Below the pieces are notes generated by a model. That model saw only the letters and a program-made list of their open reading frames with translations. It was not told the origin of the DNA and did no database searches. From Warburgia ugandensis (Eukaryota; Streptophyta; Magnoliopsida; Canellales; Canellaceae), in contig CP141128.1 of assembly GCA_035236585.1 (NCBI GenBank), forward strand, positions 26,999,618 to 27,063,617: a stretch of 64,000 nucleotides of DNA, in the 5' to 3' direction. Below, piece by piece: positions 25,320 to 35,376 of the stretch (its first letter is position 1; each line of letters starts with the position of its first letter). The position numbers and the translations under genes were made by a program.

Positions 25320-26539
25320 AGTGAAAGGTAGCTTGATTTAACAAATAATTAGGCAGTGGATAGTGCAAACCTTATCCAAAATCTAGTCTAAGATGACTTA
25401 AGGATTGAGGATTGTTGTGTGGTGCAAACAGGGAAACTCATGTAATAGAAGAACCTAGATGGCTATTTTACTATCTTAAAGGATATCAGAATATGAATAC
25501 ATTATCAAAAGGGATACAATATGAGTATGGTAGGGGGTGTAAAAGACGAAATTTGAGCATAATAGAGTCACTAGAAGATTTTGATGATAATCCAATAGGG
25601 ATGAGAATACAAGATGATACTAGGAGATAACTGTGACTCGTGCTAGATCACAAAGGTATGGATCCTGAAGAATGTAGCTCAATTTTGGACACCTTAATTG
25701 GAGTCTTATGAAGAGTGAAGTGCTATCTAATAATGACAACCTGAGTATAATGGAGCAAATCAGAAGATGTGTACAATCGACATATTATGTGATTAAGAGG
25801 AATATAACACGAATAATAATAGTTGAGTTGGCGATGATGTTATTGTAAAAGAGTATATTAGAGATAAAGCAGAGGGGATTTAAGACTCTGAGTAGAGTAT
25901 CGAATGTAAGGACATTATGCTGCAAGAAATTTTTGAAGAAGAATGGCGATCCACTAGAAATTAAATTCTACAAGTGGTTTGATGTCTATATCAAATATTG
26001 CAATTAGAATCTTATCAGATCCATTAGCTTATGAGGAATGCTAGTGGATATAGTCCATAACAAGGATCAAATTGAGGTCTTGCTATCATAGATTGGAAGA
26101 GCAAATATCTTAAGACCATTATTTTGTCATTACCTTTACAGTACTGTTGACTGAATAAAGGTATTCCACTATAACTAATCAAATATGTTAGTATTTGTGA
26201 GACAGTAATCTAAGTTCTGTACTAAGAGGGACGTTATAAGAACTTAGACATGAGTTTTCCCTAAAAGAAGTCACTTGTTAGACTAAGTCATTTGAGGGTC
26301 TAAGGTCAAATAATTAAACTATGTCATGGAAGAGCTACGAGTACAACGAATACAGTAGCAACTAAGACAGAAGCAAAAATAAGGAGTGATCTCCACCAAT
26401 GAGACAGATTTTTCCAAACCTGAATAGATACCATGACAGGGTGAAGAGATCACTTTGGATCTAAAAGATGCTGTTGACTTGGATTGAAAAGAAACGTAGA
26501 TAAGCACTGATCGTTGTAGAAACCTTGGATCCATCAAGA
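25320..26539. other. Unidentified 1.2-kb segment
   Basis: Between the 3' LTR end and the second Athila-like copy. Reading all frames gives only short pieces (longest about 72 residues at 25412-25630) without a family I recognise. It may be host flank or a decayed element. It does not continue the Athila-like integrase cut at 17563. Confidence 0.4.
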
Positions 26540-26860
26540 TAGAAAAGGGTGGAGATACCCTCCTGAAAAAGTTGTGCTTCCAACCTTAGCTGTATAGAAC
26601 CTCCAATTCACCTAACTACTAGCTATTCCACTACCAAATCTCTATCTCTATCTCTCCATGTCTGTAATGATAATCTTCTTTCTATTGATCTCTTTAAGCA
26701 TGGCATGTCACCATGTTTCTAATCTGGTGCAACCCAAATTTCCATGTCAAAATCATCTTGGGATATCATGATTTTTGCTTCAAAATAGGCTTCAATGGTT
26801 TGTACTTACCACTTTCTAATTGCATGATGATTTCTATCTATCCTTGCTTACCTCATCATT

Positions 26861-27168
26861 CCACTTCCACTAGGGTAGAATCTTCAAACATTTGGAAACC
26901 CCAAAACTTCATAAAACTCCAAGGCATTCAACGTAGAAGATATACAAGGTTGGGATGCCTCATTCCACTTCCATTAGGGTAGAATCTTCAAACATTTGGA
27001 AACCCCAAAACTTCATAAAACTCCAAGGCATTCAACGTAGAAGATATACAAGGTTGGGATGCCTCATTACACTTCCATTAGGGTAGAATCTTCAAACATT
27101 TGGAAACCCCAAAACTTCATAAAACTCTAAGGCATTCAACATAGAAGATATACAAGGTTGGGATGCCT
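26861..27168 (+). repeat. 104-bp tandem triplication in the Athila-like LTR
   Basis: Three near-identical units start at about 26861, 26965 and 27069. Each runs from CCACTTCCA-TAGGGTAGAAT to AAGGTTGGGATGCCT. The other copy of this LTR has a single unit (about 10345-10450), so the expansion happened in this copy or its source. Confidence 0.9.
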
Positions 27169-28025
27169 CTTTCCTAAGAAAGAGATGCCTCATCCAAGGA
27201 GAATTGGTATGGTGCTTTTGGGTGTTGCTTTCTCTTGTCTTCCATGCCTCCATTCAAGCTCTTTGTTCTTTGATTTCTCAACTTCTTTTCCAAGTTAATT
27301 CCTTAGTTTGTTTCATAAGTTATTGCTTGTTTGTTTCTCTGCTTCTTCCTAGTTTCTTACACGTAATCCATCCTTATTTTCTGTTGAGTTTTGCATATCT
27401 TTTGCTAGTCTTTGTAGCCTGTTTCTTCTAGATCAAAAACCTTTTCTCTCTTGCAGTGATAGCCAAGAGAAAAGTTGCTTTGAATCTCCTTGTTTCCTAT
27501 TCATTCTACTCTCTTACTCTTGCATTGTTTTAGATCATTTTCTCTTGTTTGTTCCCATCATTCAAGCATATTTTATATTGATTTGTTATTGGGTTTCACA
27601 TGCATGTTATTTGAGTTTAGTTTGAGATTGTAAAAAAGTGTTTAATCTTTGCTTTGAATCAAGTTCTAAGCATTAGAAAAGTGCTCAATTTATAGGTTTT
27701 CTATCTATGTATGTGCACACCAATTTTGATGTATTTTTCAAGTCAATCAATAAAATTACTTGAGGAGCATGGTTACTATCTAATTTTAGTCTAAAAATAC
27801 TTCAATTCTTAAGCATTATCTTCCATGAAAAGGGCTTGTTAAGTTTCTTTCCATGCCTTACTTAATTTGAGTTTCATGTATATCTTGTCACTAGAATTTT
27901 TCATATTATGTTTCATGTGCCATATTCATTATTCCATACACTTTGTTTTCTTGAATTCCAAAGAACCCATTTATTTTTTTAATTAGTTTAGTAAGTTCCT
28001 TGAATAGTTTGCACATTAGTTAGCG

Positions 28026-28030
28026 TTTAG
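28026..28030 (+). repeat. Target-site duplication (left), TTTAG
   Basis: TTTAG directly before the LTR start and repeated at 32510-32514 directly after the LTR end. Confidence 0.9.
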
Positions 28031-28585
28031 TGTAATAACCCCAAATTTTGTAAATTGATTGAGAAAATCAATAAAGTTTAAGTTTTCAGAAATTCCAAGA
28101 TGGAATATTAAGTTATTGGAAACTCTCTTTTTTATAGAGATTAAAACATTATTTAAAACTTATAAATTATGAATGTACTTGAAAAACCAATCGAAATGGC
28201 ACCAAGTATGTTCAATTCTGAGTTAAAATGAAAAATCCCTAATTTTCTTCATAAAAGGGTAAAATGGTAATTTTCCCATAACTGAGATCTAATACATCCA
28301 TATTTAAAATGTACTTGGAAATACTATTCCAAATCCACTAAGTACGCTCAATTCTGAGTTTAGGAAAATAAAATAGATTTTTCTCCAAAAAAGGGCAAAC
28401 TGATCCTTTCACACCCCTTGGGGCCCACAAACGAATCCAATGCCGAGAAAACATGTAATGAGTAGTCAAACCACTACTAGCTACTAGTGGAGAAGGAAGT
28501 GGTAGTGGAGGATCCAATGTTATTTTAAAATTTAAAAGAATTAAAACATAATTATTACATGTAATTATGAAAAATGCAAAACACC

Positions 28586-28593
28586 TATAAATA
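28586..28593 (+). promoter_or_regulatory. LTR TATA box
   Basis: TATAAATA about 555 bp into the LTR, in the context ACACCTATAAATACCCCTCC. It implies a short U3 and nearly 4 kb of transcribed LTR. Confidence 0.65.
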
Positions 28594-31037
28594 CCCCTCC
28601 AAAATTCCTCCAAAAATGTTCATTAAAATTCCCACAAAATCATTTTGTTTACTTTTAAAAACCAGATCTAGATTCCTTCCCAAAGTTCCAAAAATCTCCC
28701 TTCTTGCACTTTCTCTCTCCTCTCTTAAATTGGAACAAGAGACCTAAATTCAATTAGGCACTTTGTTCTAAGTTGAATCTCACAAATCCCACAGTTAATA
28801 CAATCCTAAACTACCTTATCTGCAAAGCCCCTAAATCAATTTGAAGATCCAATGGTCCAATCAACGAAAAATCACATAACAAAGGACTATTGAGCTATCT
28901 TATCATCAAAGGGTATTTATTTCAAATTGGGCTTCAAAACTACGTTTTTGCTCCAATTAGATAGGTGGAACCACTTCTTACACTTATTTCATGTTTTTTT
29001 ATGTAATTTTTATTTTTCTTTAATTAGTTTTAGGTTAAAATTTATAAAAATAAATTAAGGACTAGAAAACTTCAATTTTGGATGGTGGAGGGCTCAGATG
29101 AAAATCTGAGCAGTCCAATCGATCCAAAAGGGTCTAAAACCCCTAGGGTAGAGATTTCAAGATTATTTATTAAGTTTTGAGCCCTTAATTATAAAGGGAT
29201 TGATTAGACAGTCCAAAACGAACTGTCCAATCTCCCAAAATCGAATTGATTATTGGAACGCCATGTGAAACGCCACATGGAAACCCACCACGAGGCAGTG
29301 TTTCTGCATGTGTGATGTTGTCCTTACGGGGATGACCGCGTGACGGTGCTGGTCCTGGGCAGATCGTGCCACGCTTGCATCCTGGTGATGGGCGCGCTGA
29401 CCCTTTTACCCGACTAGTCCGCTCCACCCAATCGATCCAGGCCATCCGTTCCGATGGGCCCAAATCAAATTTGGACCCTAAGAACGACTGTGAACTTCAT
29501 AGTTCAATTGTGGAGTCATCTGAACTCTAAATTAAGATTGGAAAGAAGTTATTGAAAGCTTATAACGTCTATTTTCTTCTGAAACCATAATACTGATAAT
29601 AATAAAAATTCTAGAAACTTTTTGTTTTCAAGAATTAAGTTTCTAATTTTCATCATCTTCAAGATCTGAGATTATCAAATCTTGGGGATCTAAATTATTG
29701 ATGATCTAATGTTGAAATTAAGTGATATCAATGATTGATTTGGACAGATCTAAGATAAATTGAGGGATCTACCCTTTATGGTAGAAAAACCCAAAAAATA
29801 CAAAGAGACCCACTTGATCAATAAAATCAAGTATGATCAGACCCTTGGGATGGATTGAATAAATGATATTATGATAGAATCCATTGAGATCATGGATTGA
29901 ATATAACAAAAACAAGTTGATTAGGTCTTTAGATCTTAATGGAGTAAAAGCCCTAAAATTAATTAAAACCCTTGATTAAAAGGAAAAGATCTAAGATCTA
30001 ATGGTTGGATCATAAGTAAAGGCTTCTAATAATCTTAATCTAATTAGTTTCATTGTCTTTATTTGATAATAGTATTGTAAATGTAATTTATGTTATAAAG
30101 CATGATAGTTCTTAAATTTAGCATGCTACTTTCTATGTGTTATTAGATTATTATAGTTTGATAGATTTAATTATTTTAGGACCATGTGGGTATGATTTCA
30201 TGAAATTGTAACTTAGGACCATGCTAGGATTTCATGTTAGATTAGACTATGGTATGAGATGGTACCTTAGGTCCATGATAAAGCACATTAGTTAGAAATC
30301 ATGCTAGTGTAATCTTAAGTACCTTATACCATTATCATTAGGTTGTTCAATTATGTAGTTTTATGCTTTAAAGTTATAATTCATTTATGGTTAAATGTTA
30401 TTAGATTTGTGAGGTCTAAACGCCTCCTTACATGAGGATTAAAGTAACCACTTTGTGTTTATCCATTTAGCTAGTAAGCCTTAACCAATTGGAAATAAGA
30501 AGAGCAGTATAGACTTAGGCTGAAAGAAGTTATTTTCAACTAGTAAAACATTAACTGGTTGAATAATAATAATAGCATAAAAGGTTAGTAAATTATCTAA
30601 CCCTAATAAAAATTGTGAGTAAGATAAGGATGATCAAACAAGATCCATTGGTCTTGAATGATCAAGAACGATAAGAATAATAACATTGTATTGTACTTAG
30701 TATACATGTTTATTAGTATGTATGCTATAGATCAAATCTAGATCATTAGATTAGATAATCCAAGCCCTTGATCAAATATGATTCAAGGAAAAGAACCAGG
30801 ATCATCCTCCTTAGGGATGATCAATAACTGAACTTAGATCAAAGAAGAACTAGATGATAGAAGATCTAGGCTCTTGATCTTTATCAATAAGAATAGATTG
30901 TTGATCAAAGGGTCTATGAAAGATCAAGATCAAAGAGATGGATACACAAAGACTTAGAATGGAAAATACTTAGATTTGAAAGATTAGAAGATCATTCTAA
31001 CCATCAGATCTATTGATCAATAGGATTATTCAGATTG

Positions 31038-31060
31038 TATATATATATATATATATATTG
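31038..31060 (+). repeat. (TA)n microsatellite
   Basis: About 11 TA units inside the solo LTR. Confidence 0.9.
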
Positions 31061-32045
31061 ACAGTATATGTATATATGGATTTATAGATTACATACACCA
31101 ATCAGGATCATAGAAGATCTGAAGAGATAGATCACTACTTGAAGGTAGGAGGATTTTATGAATGCATCTACATGGGATGTACATGTTGAACACATGACCT
31201 TATGTTGACAAGTGTAATGTTAATACTTGTATTAAATCCCTTGAAACCCTTATGATCCAATCAAACACATATGACATGGTTAAGTTAGAATTGAGGACTA
31301 TACTCTAAGTGAATATAGAACTAGAAGATATTCCAGCCCTAAGTAAATAGACAAATTGTCTTATATGTATGAAACCTATTTTACATATAAGCATGGAGGA
31401 TTGTGGTTTTGTTTTAAACAGGCATAACCTTAGGGATGCTATGCTAGGGGAGTTATGAGGGTTTGGCCACCTGCTTCCCGAAATTTGATGATTTGAAGAT
31501 ACCTTGCCTTATGAGAGGCTAAAAGTCGGGTGGGGCAATTATGGGAAGGCCACCACTGTGAAAGTCCTGTCTCCCCATATGGGTAGTGACACAATATTTT
31601 CTACCATGGTATCAGTGGTGAACTAGGCAGTTATCCAAGTGCGCTAGTACGGATCATACTGTAGCATGGTAGTCCTTTGATTATTTTGCACTATGTTGCA
31701 TCTGAAATAGGCATAGTGAAATGCCTTACGTTTTGGCATGATGAAATGCATGATAATTGTATATTACTAGTATTTCCCAAGAAGGAAAATGCCTAGTATA
31801 AGACTAGCTGAAATATTGATTTCTCATATTGGAAAGAATTGATCAACTTAGTTGGGAATAATATTTGACTACTTTCATAAATTTGACGGACTTATCTATG
31901 TACAGTATGTATGTATAAGGATGTACATATATTACAAACTAAAGAGTTAGATACATGAGTATGTTTATGAATAACGGGATTATAAAGTATTAGAATTATA
32001 CTGTCAATTATTATGCTTCTTGAATCCCCTATCAAGCATAGCTTG

Positions 32046-32085
32046 CTGAGATATTGTAAATGTTTCAATGTTTACAATATCTCAG
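32046..32085 (+). promoter_or_regulatory. Conserved LTR hairpin (15-bp perfect stem)
   Basis: CTGAGATATTGTAAA and TTTACAATATCTCAG are perfect inverse complements around a 10-base loop, 424 bp from the LTR 3' end. Orthologous stems lie in the other long LTRs. Function unknown; polyadenylation, RNA packaging or translation control are all possible. Confidence 0.75.
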
Positions 32086-32509
32086 AACAGAGAAGGAGTG
32101 TTAGGAGCTCAAGACTGTAGAAGACTTGAAGAGAATAATCATCAGGGTATACCCCTTAAAGACATGTATTTTGTTTGTTTGAGAGTATTGTATTATAATG
32201 AGAGTTTCATTGCATGGTGAGCTTGGGTTTTGGATTATATAATTTGGACAAGTATTGTAATGGATTTAGGCTGTATTGTGAACAACTGGATAGATTTTGG
32301 AATTTAATACAAATATATTCCTTCAATGAAAATTTATCTTGTACAAAATTTCTACCTATGTTATGCATGAAGCGATGACTTAAGTTTTTCAAAACAAGTT
32401 CTAAAGAAAAGAATTTCTACTGCTTTGTTTTGCGAAATTTTTTTACTACTAAGGGCCCTGCCTTTGAAAATGTATTACAAGATGTGTTACAAAAACCCAA
32501 GTCGTCACA

Positions 32510-32514
32510 TTTAG
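32510..32514 (+). repeat. Target-site duplication (right), TTTAG
   Basis: Matches 28026-28030. Confidence 0.9.
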
Positions 32515-32963
32515 TAGTTACTTGTTTTGCATTTTTGATTAGTGTAGAAAATTTCTAATTTAGTTTTAGAAAGTTTTAGGTTTATGAAAGTGTTAGTTTA
32601 AAAAAGTTTCATTTTTTTAGTAAATTACTCAGTTTAATTTTCCTAGATTCATTTATTCTAGTTTTACATTAGTTTCATTTATAGAATATATGTAAGTTAC
32701 GAAAGTTTCTAGTTTCATTGAATCTATTTATTTTTAGACAGTTTCCTTTAGTTGTAGTTTCTAAATTGATGCATGATTCCAGTTCCATGTTGTTTAAATT
32801 CCTAGTTTAATCAAAACCCCCTTTCTTTGGCTAAGATAAGCACTTAAATAAGATCCAATTAATTGAAAATTCATGAGATTCCTTGTGGGATCGGCCTTTC
32901 TCATGTGCAATTACAACTTTGATTCATGCACTTGCAATAAACTTTAAGGCTACACCAAGTTTT

Positions 32964-32980
32964 TAGCATCGTTGCCAAGA
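32964..32980 (+). other. Primer-binding site, tRNA-Asp type (second Athila-like copy)
   Basis: TAGCATCGTTGCCAAGA, seven bases after GGCTACACCA, parallel to 11744-11761. Confidence 0.7.
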
Positions 32981-33443
32981 AATCATAGCAAATTTGTTGT
33001 TCGATCTTTGTTTAGATTATTTATCTCTAGTTGTAGTTTTAGGTTGCATTAGATTAGGGTTTTTATGTCATTCTTGCTTATTTTGCTAATTCCTCATACA
33101 TTAACATTTTCCTTGTTTTGTAAGAGGGGAATTTGGTAAAAGGAGTGGCCGCAATCCTGTGGGCCAAAGATTCATCAATGTAATTAAGATTCCTTGCATT
33201 CTTAGATTAGGATTTTCTATTTTTTTTAAGAGAATTTTTAGTGAGGGCCCATTGTAATTTGCAACTATTTCTTTCATTTTGAATGGGTTGTAATAATACA
33301 AGCCAAGTGTGGGGTATTGTGGTCCACACTTGATCTTTATTAGAATCCCCACTATAAGCTTCTCTCACTCTCTTCTGTTTTCTTAGTATAGTTGCATTTA
33401 GTATATTGTTCATATTGCTGGGTAGTGTAATTCATATAGTTTA

Positions 33444-33580
33444 ATGTTATTCATTAAGCCCCAATGTCGTATTTTTACTATGATAGATCTCCTCCCACTT
33501 GATCAAGTTGTTTTTTTCTTCTCATTATTACCCTTCCAAGCAAACTCACTTAGCAATAGTTCTCTCTTTTTCCTTTTCTT
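33444..33580 (-). mobile_element. L1 LINE fragment (zf-RVT-adjacent region)
   Basis: On the minus strand it is about 85% identical by eye to 34565-34690 and encodes the same FFLWKGNN-like stretch. The L1 polymerase is reduced here to roughly 45 codons. It is either a second independent scrap or a local duplication. Confidence 0.55.
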
Positions 33581-34439
33581 TTGTTTAAGGTTTTTAGTAA
33601 AAATACCATTACATTTTAGAAATTTTTGCAAAAAAGTGCAACATATTTTAGTTTTACAAATTTCCTATTAAGTTTTTGTGAGCCTTGCAGAATTGCCATT
33701 CTGTTAGTTTTCCATCCTCCTTCCCTGTTATTTTTTTTTGAAAATTCTAATATTACTCTTCTTTATTCTCTCTCTTAATATGTTCTAACAGACCTGCTAC
33801 CTCATAGATGCAGATGTGATTAAGTTGCCGACTTTGGCTCCAAAGTTCAATTACTTCCCAATGGAAAGTTTTAGAGAAACTTGGTATCTAATACATTCGA
33901 TAACAAGGAATCTAATGGTATAGTTAGATTTCAACAAAAACAAACTAATAGTGAGATATGTAATTGAAATATACCATGTTCACCTGTTAAGTTTTTCAAT
34001 GAAGTTAAACAATTTAAACTTCATTATGTTGCTAAAAACTAATATAAAACTATTTCTAACATAAATTAGAACATAATCAATGCTTTGGATCAATAAGAAA
34101 CATAATAAATTAAAAAGATCAAGTTTAAAATATAAGCAAAGTACTGTTATTGTTTATGTGAATAATGACAAGCAACAAACTTTAAACTCTTCATTTGATG
34201 CCTTTCTGAATGAAAATTAAAAATCTAAGACTTTCCTCTTCTTCTTCTCAATGTCTTCATCTAGCATGATCAATTTTAGAGATTTTCGTCAATTAACGAA
34301 GCAGAAAATCAAGCGTGATAGCAAATAGAAAACTAATAGAATGATAATTTTGTAAATCTCACCAAAACTTAATGATAAATTTGCAAAACTCAAAAAACAT
34401 TGATCTGTTTTTTTTATAAATGCCAAAATATAATGGCAG
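33581..34439. other. Intergenic AT-rich sequence
   Basis: No gene or recognisable repeat end. Several T- and A-runs. Confidence 0.4.
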
Positions 34440-34850
34440 TATAAAAAAAAAAAAAAACTTTTCCTAACCGCCAATAGGTCACCATTGAGAGCCAAAGAGA
34501 AATTCCGATGTGAAGCAATCCTTCGTACAAGTTTAACTAAGGAGGGCCTCTTGAATTTCGCGTACATTCCTAAGCCCCAACGCCCTATTTTTACTGTGAC
34601 AGATGTCCTCCCACTTGATCAAGTTGTTGTTTTTCTTCTCATTATTGCCCTTCCAAAGAAAGAAACTTTGCAATCTCTCTCTCGCGTCCCCTTTTGTTTT
34701 TGTCTCTGTTAAATACCCTTTGCAATCTTTATAGTGCCTCGAGCATTGCCTTTCGATGTAAGATAAATAGGCATCGACCTTGAGGATTGTAATCCAGATA
34801 TGCGGAAACGCCATAAAAACCGGCTTGGCTGAACCCATACAAAACGTCAT
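34440..34850 (-). mobile_element. L1 LINE fragment, C-terminal part of the polymerase
   Basis: On the minus strand the segments FFLWKGNN, LIKWEDICHSKNRALGL, EIQEALLS and, in the next frame, KLVRRIASHRN match the zf-RVT-adjacent region of plant L1 polymerases (FLWKG ... W..VC.PK..GGLG ... N.ALL.K..WR). Clear similarity covers 34440-34690; 34690-34850 is only the upstream continuation of the open frame. It is truncated on both sides and carries a frame change. It sits a few hundred bases upstream of the host gene, on the opposite strand. Confidence 0.65.
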
Positions 34851-35093
34851 TGATGCTTTGTCACCATCTGGAATTCAAACGAACCATACTTGTTCGAGAG
34901 CATACTTTGTTAGGGTCCTGTTCAAAGCAAAAAGCGCCAGAAAGGAAGAACAAAGAAGTACCAGGATTTGATTTTCAGGAAGTGATTAAATAAGAAGATT
35001 CTGCGGTTTGCGGTCACAAATAAAGTGAGGCCGAATCGATTCCATTCCTTTCTCTCCACATCCCAAATTGTCTCAGAAAAGAGAGAAACGGAA
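34851..35093 (+). promoter_or_regulatory. Presumed promoter and 5' UTR of the GEM-like gene
   Basis: Region directly upstream of the gene's start codon. TTAAATAAG at about 34985 is the only TATA-like sequence near the expected place. The start is assigned by position and reading frame, not by a recognised element. Confidence 0.3.
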
Positions 35094-35376
35094 ATGGATG
35101 AGAAGCAGAAAGGGAAATCAGAGGAGGAAAGGTGGGGCACTTGGATAATGGGCACTCCGGCCAACCCCCAATCCCATCCCGTAAACCAGCAGGCTGCTAC
35201 TTGGGTCGCTGGAGAATCCATCCCCCAGAATTCTGCTACTGCCTCCGCCCCAAATTACAACTATGTGAATTACTCCGTCCCTCCGGTCACCGGCACCGCT
35301 ATTCCTGCTCAACCAAATCCTTATCCGCCCAATCCCAACCATCCCTACGTCCAAACTACTCCGGTCCCGAACAAGA
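35094..35376 (+). CDS. GEM-like gene, exon 1
   Basis: Starts [17 protein letters not shown] and ends [11 protein letters not shown] plus the first base of a split Ser codon. The donor is GTTAGT at 35377. The sequence is proline-, asparagine- and tyrosine-rich, as in the variable N-terminus of the family. Confidence 0.85.

Larger units (their letters stand above)
28031..32509 (+). mobile_element. Solo LTR, Tekay-like long class (4.48 kb)
   Basis: Begins TGTAATAACCCC and ends GTCGTCACA, flanked by the 5-bp duplication TTTAG. The surrounding Athila-like LTR resumes exactly after it. An intact terminal pair with matching duplication and no interior means LTR-LTR recombination removed the body. 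Same family as 1671-6612. It contains a TATA box (28586), the conserved GGTTTGGCCACC block (31459-31471) and the best-preserved hairpin (32046-32085). Younger than the element it entered. Confidence 0.92.
26540..33440 (+). mobile_element. Second Athila-like copy: truncated LTR plus leader (fossil), split by a solo LTR
   Basis: 26540-28030 and 32515-32957 match 10040-11737 of the first copy. 32964 onward repeats the tRNA-Asp-type primer site, and the leader follows to about 33440. The LTR lacks its first kilobase and no coding region remains. Because primer site and leader are present it is a second 5' end, not the 3' LTR of the first copy. It is broken, and older than the solo LTR inside it. 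Confidence 0.8.
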
